DNA from: PLA3 sp964592235
GTDB lineage: Bacteria; Planctomycetota; Phycisphaerae; UBA1845; UTPLA1
Direction of reading: 5' to 3'
Assembly (NCBI GenBank): GCA_964592235.1
Contig: CAZQCF010000006.1
Location: 62,001 to 126,000, forward strand
Length of the DNA: 64,000 bases
The translations under genes were made by a program, and so were the position numbers. How positions within the stretch are numbered: the stretch's first letter is position 1; every line of letters starts with the position of its first letter. Below the pieces are notes generated by a model. That model was not told the DNA's origin, ran no database searches, and saw nothing but the letters and a program-made list of their open reading frames with translations. Below, piece by piece: positions 18,016 through 26,837 of the stretch.

Positions 18016-18080
18016 GGATGTTCCTCCACCTCCACCGCGCACGCGGCGGGGACACACTCAAGAACCGTTTATCACTCGAG

Positions 18081-18103
18081 CCGTGAGGCGCTCCGCCTCG
18101 CGA
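18081..18103. repeat. Hairpin in the 5' leader of the dockerin-protein gene
   Basis: CGTGAGGCG and CGCCTCGCG form a 9-bp stem with one wobble pair and a 3-nt loop. It may be a palindromic intergenic repeat or a leader structure. Confidence 0.3.
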
Positions 18104-18272
18104 AATCGGGATTCATGCCTGACGTCCGAAACCCCTTCTCCGCAAGCGTCATGCGCCAGACGCTGACCAAAAAGCGGGCTGCGGACGAATTCACACGAGG
18201 TGGGCGGTGAGCAGCGAAAAGAAACCGAGCAGAACTGTCACATGCCTCATCCCGCTCGACCAACCGGCGTCC

Positions 18273-18309
18273 AGTCTAACACGCTGACCTATGTAAGTCA
18301 ATGACTTAC
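18273..18309 (-). promoter_or_regulatory. Promoter with overlapping operator dyad
   Basis: On the minus strand TTGACT (18301-18296), a 17-bp spacer and TAGACT (18278-18273) form a good promoter for the dockerin-protein gene, leaving a leader of about 250 nt. A perfect 8+1+8 palindrome, GTAAGTCA-A-TGACTTAC (18293-18309), covers the -35 box, as expected for a repressor site. The regulator is not identified in the window. Confidence 0.6.
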
Positions 18310-18422
18310 GACGCGAACGCCGCACCTCTTCTCGCCTAGTAGACGAATCGCACGCTCGCGCGGTTACTGCCTTGAAAGGGGAATTTTTTGAGAGCATCCG
18401 ATCTCGTGATAGGGTGAATTCC

Positions 18423-21173
18423 CTACTCGGCTGCGATTCGGCGTGAGAGCAGGGCGGCGGGTAGGACACAAAGCGTGGTCAGCAGACAGGTTGCGATACT
18501 CGCCACCACCATGATCGCGAGGCGGGCATTGGCGGGAACCTGGGAGAGAATCAAGACGGAGAAGCCGGCCCCCACGCTCAACGCATCGATGAGGATGCCC
18601 CGGCCGGCAGCGCCGAGCGACCGGTCCAGGGCGCTTACGGCATCGAGGCCTGCGGCTTGTTCCCGGCGGAAGCGTTCGATGAAGTGAATGGCGTAATCGA
18701 CGCCGATGCCGATGGTCATCGCGGTAAACATCGATGTTGCGACGCCGAGCGGTATGCCGCACCAGCCCATCAGGGCGAAGTTAACGGGAACGGCGACGAC
18801 GCACGGGAGGATCGAGAGCAGCCCCCATTTCAGCGATCGCGTAATCGCGATGCATACGATCAGCACGCCCAGCAGCGACAGCGAGACGGAGCGCACTTCC
18901 GTCGAGACGATGGCGTCGATGAGCGTCTGGCTGACGGCGACATCGCCGGCCAGCGCAAGCGAGAGACCGATCGGGGCGAGGTGTTCGCGCTCGTATTGTC
19001 GAATGGCGTCGATCAGGCGCGCGGTGTCGCGAAAATTGGCGTGATTCATGTACACGCTGATGATGCCTCGCGCGAAGTCGGCGTCGACCGTGGCGCGGGT
19101 GCGCTTCGGCCCGCGAATGTTGGCGAACCATTTCCACACGTCGTCGAGCTGGCTGGCTTCTTTCGGGATCGCGCGGGCCTGGTCCTGACGGCCGCGTGCG
19201 AGATAGCTCGTGGTCTCGACGTAGGCGGCGGGGCCGAGCGCGCCGCCAACGCGGTCCTCGGCGCGCGCCGCGAGGAATCGCTCCAGGTCGCGCACCGCCG
19301 TCAGTGTCTTCGGGTGGGCCAGTCGGCGCTGGCGGATCTCGAATCGAATGGCCTCGCCTTTCTGGATTCCCATCGTGAAGCGAGGCGAACCGTCCAGCCG
19401 CTCGATGCCGACGACGATGCGATCGCCCTGGCGCGCGGCGGACTTGATGCGCGTGCCGTGCAACGATGTCATAATTGTGACATTCCCGGGAGGGGGGCCG
19501 GCGCGCGACAGCTCGATTCGCCGGCCGATCAGCGAAGCCGGGTCGTTCGTGAGGTCGCCGGGCAGGCCGAGAGCGAAATGGTCAATGCGGGCCTCCTCGA
19601 GCGTGCCATCCAGAATCTCGGCGCCGGTATCGACGCAGACATAGAGAACGTGCATGCCGAGAAATGAGCTGTTGAAGAACTGGGTGTCGCGATGGAACCC
19701 GCTGGCCGGAGAAAATCCGTCGATCCAGCTATCCTGAATCTCGATTCGCCCGATGCCCAGCCCAGCCATGCCGAGTACGAGGACCAGCGCCACGATCACG
19801 CCGCGCGGACGGCGCGCAATGGCAAGACCCAGGCGACCAAGCCGGGGCGGCCGACCGGCGGCAGCGTCTGCAGCGCGATCCGTACCTTGAAACCGGCGCG
19901 GGTGCAGTAGGACCACCGCGGCGGGCGTGCCGGTTAGTGCCCACGCAAGGCAAACCATTGCGCCCAGGGCAGTGAAAAGCCCGAACGCGCGAACCGGCTC
20001 CAGCGGCGATAAGACAAACGAAAGAAACGCAATCGCCGTCGTTACAGATGTCAGAATGATCGGGCGGCGGACCTCCGCCAGCGCAGCGGCCAGCACGGCT
20101 CGAGCGCGATCGCGGCCGGCGCGCGCATCCGTCAGCGGCTTCTCGGCTGGTGCGGTCGCAAGTTGGCGGGCGTAACGGTTGAACAGATGAACCTCGTCGG
20201 AGACGCCGATGGCGATGAGAATCACGGGGATGACGGCTGTGGTGAGATAAATCGGGGAATCCACCCAGCCCATCACGCCGAACGTGATGACCAGACAGGC
20301 GACGATCTTCAGCCAGGTGAGGGCGACGGCCGCGAGACTGCGAAACGCGATGATGAAGACAAGGGTCATCACCGCGATGGCGATCGGCAGCAGACCGACG
20401 TGGTGCGCGATCCAGAGCCGAAGCGATTCCAGATCACGCGGCGCGTCGGCCGCCGACTCCGAATGCGAGGCATAGTGCGGATCGATCAGGGCGACCGGCA
20501 CACCGAGGTCTTCAAGAATGTGCGTGCCCAGCAGGGATTCGGCGACCGGCGAGCCGGTGATGTGAACCGTTTGGGGGTCGATGCCGCCCTCGCGCACGAC
20601 CTGCCGGATGCGATGGTAGAACGGCAGGCGGTCGGACCCTTCGCGCAGGCCGACGTAGATGGCGGCTGCGTGTTCATCGCGCGAGATGAGGGTCCCGCGG
20701 TACAGGTCGATCCGGCGCACGTCGTCGCGCAGCGTGGCGAGCTGCTCGGGGGTCTGCGGCAGGGGATCGAGCATGTCGAGAAAGTCGAGGGTGCCGGTGC
20801 GGACGCGGTGGCTCTTCTCGGTGGCAAGGCTGGTGACGTCGTCAGGATCGACGCCGTCAAGCTGCTGAAGCGCCCGGGTCAGATTCGCGAGTTGAGCAAT
20901 GGTGGTCGCGTTGTAGACGCCGTCGGGCGCGTCGGCGCGAAGGACCACGACAATGGGATCGGTCAGGCCGAAATCGGCGCGGATCGCGCGATCCATTTGA
21001 ACCTGCGGCGCATCGTGCGGCACCAGTGCGTGGCCGTCAGTTCGCAGGCGAAGTTTGGTCAGCCCTGGCGCAGCGACCAGCGCCGCCAGCAACGCGATGC
21101 CAAGCGTCAAGCGTGGGCGGCGAATCGCGAAGGGAAGGGGGTCGGACATGCTGGGTGGGCGTCCTTCGCTCAA
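18423..21173 (-). CDS. RND/MMPL-family exporter
   Basis: A 916-aa inner-membrane transporter of the predicted-exporter (MMPL, COG1033-like) type. It shows two similar halves: an N-terminal helix (TLGIALLAALVAAPGLTKL), a large periplasmic loop, and a six-helix bundle containing LIAIGVSDEVHLFNRYARQL. After a second loop there is another bundle with FTAMTIGIGVDYAIHFIERF, where the acidic residues within the helix are the proton-relay candidates. It is the last gene of the minus-strand enediyne-type operon. Its TTG start (21173) overlaps the stop of the UnbU-like gene as TTGA; ATG 21149 is an alternative. Export of, or resistance to, the polyketide product is inferred from position. Confidence 0.82.
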   Translation of the reverse strand: MSEGRPPSMSDPLPFAIRRPRLTLGIALLAALVAAPGLTKLRLRTDGHALVPHDAPQVQMDRAIRADFGLTDPIVVVLRADAPDGVYNATTIAQLANLTRALQQLDGVDPDDVTSLATEKSHRVRTGTLDFLDMLDPLPQTPEQLATLRDDVRRIDLYRGTLISRDEHAAAIYVGLREGSDRLPFYHRIRQVVREGGIDPQTVHITGSPVAESLLGTHILEDLGVPVALIDPHYASHSESAADAPRDLESLRLWIAHHVGLLPIAIAVMTLVFIIAFRSLAAVALTWLKIVACLVITFGVMGWVDSPIYLTTAVIPVILIAIGVSDEVHLFNRYARQLATAPAEKPLTDARAGRDRARAVLAAALAEVRRPIILTSVTTAIAFLSFVLSPLEPVRAFGLFTALGAMVCLAWALTGTPAAVVLLHPRRFQGTDRAADAAAGRPPRLGRLGLAIARRPRGVIVALVLVLGMAGLGIGRIEIQDSWIDGFSPASGFHRDTQFFNSSFLGMHVLYVCVDTGAEILDGTLEEARIDHFALGLPGDLTNDPASLIGRRIELSRAGPPPGNVTIMTSLHGTRIKSAARQGDRIVVGIERLDGSPRFTMGIQKGEAIRFEIRQRRLAHPKTLTAVRDLERFLAARAEDRVGGALGPAAYVETTSYLARGRQDQARAIPKEASQLDDVWKWFANIRGPKRTRATVDADFARGIISVYMNHANFRDTARLIDAIRQYEREHLAPIGLSLALAGDVAVSQTLIDAIVSTEVRSVSLSLLGVLIVCIAITRSLKWGLLSILPCVVAVPVNFALMGWCGIPLGVATSMFTAMTIGIGVDYAIHFIERFRREQAAGLDAVSALDRSLGAAGRGILIDALSVGAGFSVLILSQVPANARLAIMVVASIATCLLTTLCVLPAALLSRRIAAE

Positions 21174-22201
21174 ACCGGTTCAGCCGCGCGGAGGGTCGAA
21201 GGCGTCGTTGGCCGGCCGCCGAGCTGAAATCGCCAGTGTTTCCAGACATCACGCTCGGTCAACCCGGATCGCGCGGCAGCCCAGCGCAGAATCGGCAGCG
21301 TCGCGCAGAGGATGAACAGCGCGTAGAACATGGAATAACGAATCTCCATGTAGCGCATGACGCCGTCCAGCAGCGCGATGGACAACCCCCAGAGCACGCG
21401 GCCGCGCGGCGTCGGCGGGCTGGCCTTGGGATCGGGCAGCATGACAAACGTAAACAGGGCGAACTCCGCGCCGGTCATCGGCCCCAGTGCGAAGACCATG
21501 CCGCCCTGTCCCAGCGCCATGCGAACAAAGCTCATGAAGACGTAGCCGCCGATCCAGGCAAGGGCGAGGTCGAGCCGGCGGATGCGTTTCATCATCAGCA
21601 GGCCGAGGGCGATGATGGCGAAGGCGATGCGATAGTCGGCGCCCCATTGAGAGCCGGGCGCGATCGTTGCAATGTGCGGACAGAGCAGGAGGACGGCGAC
21701 AAGACCGAAGTTCGATGGATTGAAGAAATGCCCGGTGCGATTGCGAACAAAGTATTTTGACAGAATGCCCCAGGCGGCAGCGACGACGTAAATGCGCCAG
21801 TCGTAGCTTTCCAGCAGGATGCCGATGGACAGCGCCGTGAGGTAAGCGCTGATCGGCACAAGAATCTCGCGGCGGCGCACGAGAGACACCAGAAAATCAA
21901 TCCCGCAGGCGGTTAGCAGCGTGATGCCGAGGCGGAACGGATCGCGGTTGAAGTAATAAACAGTTGCGCCGAGGACGACCCAGAGCGTCTGTGCGGCGGC
22001 GACGGTGATGCGCGGGTCTTTAATGCTGGGAATCACAAAGGTGAAGCCGCGGTGGGTTCCTGCTTCCGCGCCGGGGTGGGCGGCATCGGCGGGATGCGGG
22101 CGCGATAGGGCATCGGAGCCGGGGCGTGTCGCCCCGATGTTATTCGCGCCGCGCGGGCTGAAGTCCGCGGCTCGTTGGTTTTCCATGGCGGCGTCGTTCA
22201 C
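21170..22201 (-). CDS. unbU: UnbU-like (E5-type) RnfD/NqrB-family membrane protein
   Basis: A 343-aa polytopic membrane protein. It resembles RnfD/NqrB subunits and the UnbU protein of enediyne clusters: VYYFNRDPFRLGITLLTACG, then GHFFNPSNFGLVAVLLLCPH and, later, FTFVMLPDPKASPPTPRGRV, the segment most typical of this branch. About eight to ten helices are visible. GTG 22201 is preferred because its GTGA overlaps the stop of the TPR gene and GGAG lies 6-7 nt upstream. GTG 22213 and ATG 22186 are alternatives. Residues about 6-45 are unlike the rest and include a palindromic repeat (22148-22176). A redox or membrane-anchoring role in warhead or polyene processing is inferred from cassette membership. 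Confidence 0.75.
   Translation of the reverse strand: MNDAAMENQRAADFSPRGANNIGATRPGSDALSRPHPADAAHPGAEAGTHRGFTFVIPSIKDPRITVAAAQTLWVVLGATVYYFNRDPFRLGITLLTACGIDFLVSLVRRREILVPISAYLTALSIGILLESYDWRIYVVAAAWGILSKYFVRNRTGHFFNPSNFGLVAVLLLCPHIATIAPGSQWGADYRIAFAIIALGLLMMKRIRRLDLALAWIGGYVFMSFVRMALGQGGMVFALGPMTGAEFALFTFVMLPDPKASPPTPRGRVLWGLSIALLDGVMRYMEIRYSMFYALFILCATLPILRWAAARSGLTERDVWKHWRFQLGGRPTTPSTLRAAEPV
22148..22176. repeat. Palindromic repeat within the unbU-like gene
   Basis: GCCGCGCGGGCTGAAGTCCG continuing into CGGCTCGTT forms an imperfect dyad. A related but interrupted copy is at 23808-23873 inside the CRTAC1 gene. Both are read through in frame. Confidence 0.5.
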
Positions 22202-23292
22202 GGCGTGCTCCACATCATTCGCAGATCGGTCATCGGCGCGTCCAGCTCTGCACGGGCGCGGTCCAGTTCGGCCTCGAGATCGTCCAGCACGGTCTCATCC
22301 CGCCACGCATAGCGGCGACGAACGGCCTGTTGAATTGCTTCGTCTCGGCAGATGTTCTGCGCGATTTGCCACCACGAGCGGGCATTCTGCGAGCGGCCGA
22401 TCTTGACGTATGCGTCGCCGAGGGCGATGGCGAGCGTCGCCTGCAGGCGCGACGAGCCGGCGTTGAACTTGCGGCCGACTGCGATGCAGCGGGCGATGTC
22501 CTGCACGGCGGCATCGAGCGGGGTTTTGTCAGCCTCGGGCCAGACGAGCCGCGCGGGGCGATGAAGGTGATTCAATCCCCGCGCGAAGAGCGCCGGGACG
22601 TAATACGGACTGGCGGCAGACGATTTCCCATCGGTGCTACCATCGCCTTCCAGTACGACGGTCAGCTCGCGCACGCTTTCGACGCTGGCCGGGGCTTTGA
22701 CCTCCAGCGCGGGGAAAAGCAGCATCTCATCCACCCAGGCAAGCGCCAGGGCAAGGCGCGTTTCGCGAGAGGGGTGATCCTTTTTCAGCTTCTCCAGCGG
22801 CGCGATCGGTTGCGCTTCGAGGTACGCGGGAAAAACGGAGTTGACCGCGCCGGTCGCGGCCACCGGCGCAGCGGACGCGCGGCGCGCGTCGGCCAGCGCG
22901 GCCCGACGAAGCGTGAAGCACTCCATCCGGTAGGCATTGGACAACACGAGGTTGTCGGGGTCTTGCGCGACGCCTTGCTGCATGGCGGCGAGACCGGCTT
23001 CGGGTTTGCCTGCGCGAATCAGAAGCAGCCCGTCGCGCACGCGTTGAGCGGCGGGAGGCAATGCTCCATTGCTCACGCGATCGGCTCTTGAATCGGAACG
23101 AATGGCATCGTCAAGGTCTCGCATCGCATCGAGATTGCCCAGCCCCGTTGCATCCAACGTCAGATCGTGCGGAACGCTCGGCAGATCGAGCAGGCCGACG
23201 CGCGACCAGGCGAACGCGCCGACACCGGCAGCGGCCATCGCGATCACCATCCAGGCCGGGCGAACGAATGCGCGGTGTGTGTGCGAGGTCAT
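22198..23292 (-). CDS. TPR protein with N-terminal membrane anchor
   Basis: A 364-aa protein with one N-terminal hydrophobic segment (PAWMVIAMAAAGVGAFAWSR) and a helical body with TPR-like repeats (VRDGLLLIRAGKPEAGLAAM and then QQGVAQDPDNLVLSNAYRME; later ATLAIALGDAYVKIGRSQNA). The ATG at 23292 overlaps the stop of the upstream gene as ATGA and has GGAGG 7 nt before it, so it is translationally coupled. It sits between the UnbV-like and UnbU-like genes and is not a standard member of the actinobacterial enediyne cassette that I know of. A scaffold role at the membrane is inferred. Confidence 0.7.
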   Translation of the reverse strand: MTSHTHRAFVRPAWMVIAMAAAGVGAFAWSRVGLLDLPSVPHDLTLDATGLGNLDAMRDLDDAIRSDSRADRVSNGALPPAAQRVRDGLLLIRAGKPEAGLAAMQQGVAQDPDNLVLSNAYRMECFTLRRAALADARRASAAPVAATGAVNSVFPAYLEAQPIAPLEKLKKDHPSRETRLALALAWVDEMLLFPALEVKAPASVESVRELTVVLEGDGSTDGKSSAASPYYVPALFARGLNHLHRPARLVWPEADKTPLDAAVQDIARCIAVGRKFNAGSSRLQATLAIALGDAYVKIGRSQNARSWWQIAQNICRDEAIQQAVRRRYAWRDETVLDDLEAELDRARAELDAPMTDLRMMWSTP

Positions 23293-25289
23293 CTTCGCAC
23301 CTCCGGCTGGGCGCCCTCGACCCACCGCACGTGTCGACCGACCAGCTTCCGGGCGTTGTCGCCTTCGACTTTCTGCGTTCGCCCACTGGGCCATTGGACG
23401 GTGATGCACTCCACGGAAGCGGGATCCGGCACGCCAAAGTGCAGCGGATACTCCGATTGCGATGAGTAACCGGTGCCGCCCTGGACTTCGCGCATCATCC
23501 GGCTGCCGCGTGTCTCGATGGTGACCCTCGCGCCGACGGCGCTGGTCGTGGACGCGAGCGTGCGTCCGGCCAGCCGCATGGGCTGGTCAGGTCGGCCGAC
23601 AAGTTGGATACGCAGGAACGACGCGCCGGCGGGCGGCACGGTGCGATTGACGTAGTACGACGACGGCGCGCCCTGATTGGCGACGTAGATATCCAGCAAT
23701 CCGTCGAGGTTGAAATCGGCCAGCGCGATGCCGCGGCCGTTGAAGGTGTCGGTGATTCCGGCGGATTCGGCGGCGTCGCAGAAGCGGGGTTCGTTCGTAT
23801 TCGAAGCGCCGCGCGGGTCACCACGGTGACTCGCCTTTGGAGAGCTAAAGCCCGCGACTCGTTCGATTCGATCATTCGCGCGATCGACTCGTTGATGTGC
23901 GTGGTCGGTCGTATTTGGGATCTGCATGAACAGCCGGCTCGGCTCGCGGCCCGACAGATCACGATCACCCATGACGGGCCAGTCGCGCGTGTCCACCGTC
24001 TGGTTTTTCGTCTGCGTGACCATTTCCTGAATGTGATACCAGTAGGTCCGGTCGGGGTGGCCGGTGACGAAGCCGTTGACGGCGAAGATATCCATCAATC
24101 CGTCGAGATCAAAGTCGGCGAACTTCCCGCCCCAGCCCCAGCCGCCGTCCATCACGCCGGCCGGCTCGGCGATGTTCTTGAACCCGCGCCCGCCGGTCAT
24201 GGCCACGTCCGCGCAATTCAGCCAGAGCATGTTGCCTTCGTCGGTCTTATATTTGCGAGAGAGGATGTTGGTGACGTAAATGTCGAGATAGCCGTCGTTG
24301 TTCACGTCGCCGAAATCGACGTTCATGCCCTTCCACCAGTCGTTGCCGACGCCGGGATGCCCGCGCGGGTCGATGACAAGGCGGAACTTCGGCGGCTGCT
24401 CCGTCGCACCGGTGTTGAGGTAATACTCGTCGGGGCCGAAATCGTTGGCGATGTACAGATCGGGCCAGCCGTCGTTGTTCAGATCGCCCGCGCCGACGGA
24501 AAGCGTCCAGCCGTGGAACGTCATGCCGACGGCGGTGGTGACATCTTCAAATGTGCCGTCGCCGCGATTGCGATAGAGCACATTGCGCCCGCCGTTTGCG
24601 GCGTGAGTGAAGGTCTCGTGCATGATCTTTGTCGAGGCGGGGTTCCACAGGTCGTTGCGCACGAGGCTGCCGGTCTTCTCATCCGCGATCGTGTCAGCGA
24701 AGTAGTTTCCGAGCAGAATGTCAAGATGCCCGTCGCGGTCGTAGTCGAAGAACGTCGCCGCGTTGCCGTATCCCCAGAAATCGACGCCCGCCTGCTTGCT
24801 GATGTCGACGAACCGTCCGCCGCCCTCGTTGCGAAAGAGCGTGTTGGCGTCGCCCCACTTGACCACATACAGGTCCAGATCGCCGTCGTTGTCGACATCG
24901 CCCCAGATCGAGTGCATGCATGCCCCGGCCGCGTTGCCGATCCCGACGTCCGCCGCGGCCGTTACGTCTTCGAACGTCCCATCTCCGCGATTGTGGAACA
25001 GCCGATTCGACTGACCCCGGCCGCTCTGGGTAACGTACAGATCGGCGTATCCGTCGCCGTCGTAGTCTGCCGCCGCGGCGGCTGCGCCCACCGACGACAA
25101 CCACGGCATGATGTTTTCAAAGGCGGGGGCAAGTTGGCACATTGTGTGCTTGTTCAGACAACCGCCGGCCTGCGCGCGTTCCTCGAAGCGCACCTGCGTT
25201 GCCGGCCGCGCCGGCGGCGCGGGGCGGACCCAGACGTATCCGCCGATCAGCGCGGACGCCATCAGCAGGAATCGCAGCGACATCGCCAT
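23289..25289 (-). CDS. unbV: CRTAC1/FG-GAP protein with ASPIC-UnbV domain (UnbV, E4-type)
   Basis: A 666-aa exported protein: signal/anchor SLRFLLMASALIGGYVWV, then repeated FG-GAP calcium loops of the type DYDGDGYADLYV, DVDNDGDLDLYV, DYDRDGHLDILLG, DLNNDGWPDLYI and DVNNDGYLDIYV, which form a beta-propeller. It ends in an ASPIC/UnbV domain (about residues 570-655; VGARVTIETRGSRMMREVQG and QSEYPLHFGVPD). In enediyne clusters UnbV (E4) has this architecture and about this length. The ATG at 25289 has GAGGG 6 nt upstream; the promoter is at 25398-25426. Residues about 455-495 look inserted and include a palindromic repeat. It heads the minus-strand half of the cassette. Confidence 0.8.
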   Translation of the reverse strand: MAMSLRFLLMASALIGGYVWVRPAPPARPATQVRFEERAQAGGCLNKHTMCQLAPAFENIMPWLSSVGAAAAAADYDGDGYADLYVTQSGRGQSNRLFHNRGDGTFEDVTAAADVGIGNAAGACMHSIWGDVDNDGDLDLYVVKWGDANTLFRNEGGGRFVDISKQAGVDFWGYGNAATFFDYDRDGHLDILLGNYFADTIADEKTGSLVRNDLWNPASTKIMHETFTHAANGGRNVLYRNRGDGTFEDVTTAVGMTFHGWTLSVGAGDLNNDGWPDLYIANDFGPDEYYLNTGATEQPPKFRLVIDPRGHPGVGNDWWKGMNVDFGDVNNDGYLDIYVTNILSRKYKTDEGNMLWLNCADVAMTGGRGFKNIAEPAGVMDGGWGWGGKFADFDLDGLMDIFAVNGFVTGHPDRTYWYHIQEMVTQTKNQTVDTRDWPVMGDRDLSGREPSRLFMQIPNTTDHAHQRVDRANDRIERVAGFSSPKASHRGDPRGASNTNEPRFCDAAESAGITDTFNGRGIALADFNLDGLLDIYVANQGAPSSYYVNRTVPPAGASFLRIQLVGRPDQPMRLAGRTLASTTSAVGARVTIETRGSRMMREVQGGTGYSSQSEYPLHFGVPDPASVECITVQWPSGRTQKVEGDNARKLVGRHVRWVEGAQPEVRR
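23808..23873. repeat. Interrupted palindromic repeat within the unbV-like gene
   Basis: GCCGCGCGGG at the left end and GCTAAAGCCCGCGACTCGTT at the right end match the element at 22148-22176, with about 30 extra bases between the arms that contain a second small dyad (GTCACCACGGTGAC). It is in frame and adds about 40 residues to the protein. Confidence 0.5.
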
Positions 25290-25397
25290 GGAAGACCCTC
25301 GGGGAGAGGTCGCACTCGAGCCGGGGTGTCGCGGGCGGAAAGCCGGCGACCCGAACTGGGTAAAACACCCGGGCTGCCCATGAAGGGAACGAACGCG

Positions 25398-25426
25398 ATT
25401 TTACTCCCCAGGGGAAGACGATTCAA
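25398..25426 (-). promoter_or_regulatory. Promoter of the unbV-TPR-unbU-RND operon
   Basis: On the minus strand TTGAAT (25426-25421), a 17-bp spacer and TAAAAT (25403-25398), giving a leader of about 100 nt to the ATG at 25289. Confidence 0.6.
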
Positions 25427-25646
25427 CCGCGTGCGCGTCCAGTGAGGAATTTCGAAACGGCCATGTCAAAGGTCGAATCGTCATCTTTCCGGGAAGAGCG
25501 TGCGACGGGATCGGAGGAAGGGGTCAGCCGTGCGAATCAACGATCCTCAACCAGTCCACCAGTGCGGCATTTCGCGAGGCGCGGGCGCGGCGCGACGTTT
25601 TTCTGCGATATTGGACCCGTCGGATGGTTCGGGTGCCCCCGGATTC

Positions 25647-25675
25647 TTGAATCAGGAAGGCCAAAGTCGTAGTGT
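25647..25675 (+). promoter_or_regulatory. Candidate promoter of the DUF1702-PKSE-thioesterase operon
   Basis: TTGAAT (25647-25652), a 17-bp spacer and TAGTGT (25670-25675). The -10 is weak but the -35 equals that of the divergent operon. Confidence 0.35.
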
Positions 25676-25820
25676 AGTGTCGGAGAGGGCGGCAAACGGC
25701 GGCCTGCCGGGTCGCCTTGATTCCCATGTCTCCGGATGGTCGGACGGCTTCGCTTCCACGTTGCACAGGGTAAGCGAGGCGGCCCCCGATCAGGCCGGTC
25801 GCCAAGCTCGGAGTACCCCC

Positions 25821-26837
25821 ATGGCAACCACCGCATGCGGTGAGCCGATCGCCCCCCGCGCTGAATCGTCTCGGCGCGTTGCGATGGGCTTGTTTGCGCG
25901 CGGGGTTCGTCGGCGGTGGCTCGGCATTGATCCGGGAGAGATCACCTTGTCCCGGCGTGGCGTCGCCCCGATTCACGAGCGCGCCGGGGCGCGGCTGGAA
26001 CAGATCGGTGAGACTTTCGTATTCGGATACCACGCGGCGCTGGAGTCGGCGGATCTCGCGGGGCTGGCTGACCGGCTGGAGATGGTCGAGCGCGAGCGGC
26101 GCGGCTTCGCCTACGAAGGCGCGGCCATGGCGCTGTACCTGCTTGATGCGCTGACGCCGTGGAATCGCTCGCGCTGGCGTGTGTTTGTCAAAGGACCCGG
26201 CGCGGCGCATGCGTACATGGTCTATGTCGGCGCGGGCTGGGCGATGGCGCGGCTGCCGCTGGGCGTCGGCAAGACAATGGACCGCCTGGATCCGCTTTTG
26301 CGCTGGCTGGCGATCGACGGCTGGGCCTTTCACGATGCGTATTTTTATTCCGCGCGGGCCGTGCAGCGGGGTGAGCGGCCGCGGCGCTTGCGCGGCTACG
26401 CGTTGCGCGCGTGGGACCAGGGATTGGGTCGCGGCATGTGGTTCGCGCTGGGCGCAGATGTGTCGCGGATCGCGGAGCAGATCGGCGCAATGGATACGAA
26501 CCGCCGTGCCGATCTGTGGAGCGGCGTCGGTTTGGCGTGCGCCTATGCAGGCGGCATCGATTCGACGGACATCGAGTTGTTGTGTGCGTTGGCGGTTGAA
26601 CATCGCTACTGGCTGGGGCAGGGTGCGAGTTTCGCGGCCAAGGCGCGGCAGCGCGCGGGCAATCCGGCGGAGCACACCGATCTGGCGTGCCGCCTGTTGT
26701 GCGGCCGGTCGGCGGAGGCGGCGGCGCGCATCACAGACGAATGTCTCGAACAGATTGCGCCGGACGATGGCGACGGCTCGGCCTTCGAGGCCTGGCGCGA
26801 GCGAATCGCCGCGCGGTTGCGGGAGGTGGTCGCATGA
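25821..26837 (+). CDS. unbL: DUF1702 family protein (UnbL, E3-type)
   Basis: A 338-aa soluble protein of the DUF1702 family, whose members occur in enediyne clusters as UnbL/E3 with about this length. Diagnostic stretches: LGIDPGEITLSRRG, IGETFVFGYHAALES, RRGFAYEGAAMALYLLDALT, VFVKGPGAAHAYMVYVGAGW and WAFHDAYFYSARAV, then a C-terminal stretch ACAYAGGIDSTDIELL. The ATG at 25821 has GGAG 8 nt upstream; ATG 25884 is a shorter alternative. Its stop overlaps the PKSE start as ATGA with a GGAGG site, so the two are coupled. Biochemical role unknown; linked to PKSE by strict co-occurrence in known cassettes. Confidence 0.82.
   Translation: MATTACGEPIAPRAESSRRVAMGLFARGVRRRWLGIDPGEITLSRRGVAPIHERAGARLEQIGETFVFGYHAALESADLAGLADRLEMVERERRGFAYEGAAMALYLLDALTPWNRSRWRVFVKGPGAAHAYMVYVGAGWAMARLPLGVGKTMDRLDPLLRWLAIDGWAFHDAYFYSARAVQRGERPRRLRGYALRAWDQGLGRGMWFALGADVSRIAEQIGAMDTNRRADLWSGVGLACAYAGGIDSTDIELLCALAVEHRYWLGQGASFAAKARQRAGNPAEHTDLACRLLCGRSAEAAARITDECLEQIAPDDGDGSAFEAWRERIAARLREVVA

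Larger units (their letters stand above)
25290..25820. other. Divergent intergenic region of the enediyne-type cassette
   Basis: 531 bp between the two divergent operons, holding the promoters at 25398-25426 (minus) and 25647-25675 (plus). Frames crossing it lack ribosome-binding sites and family likeness, so I see no gene. This is the likely control point for the whole cassette. Confidence 0.5.

Noticed and set aside
18072..18263. A 63-codon minus-strand frame in the leader of the dockerin gene starting near the predicted transcription start
   Set aside because: Starts with TTG, no motif, and the region reads better as a 5' leader with hairpins.
23604..25445. A 613-codon open frame antisense to the FG-GAP/UnbV gene
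   Set aside because: Repeats of FG-GAP loops on the minus strand create a repetitive Val/Ile/Asp-rich shadow; no family motif or start signal.
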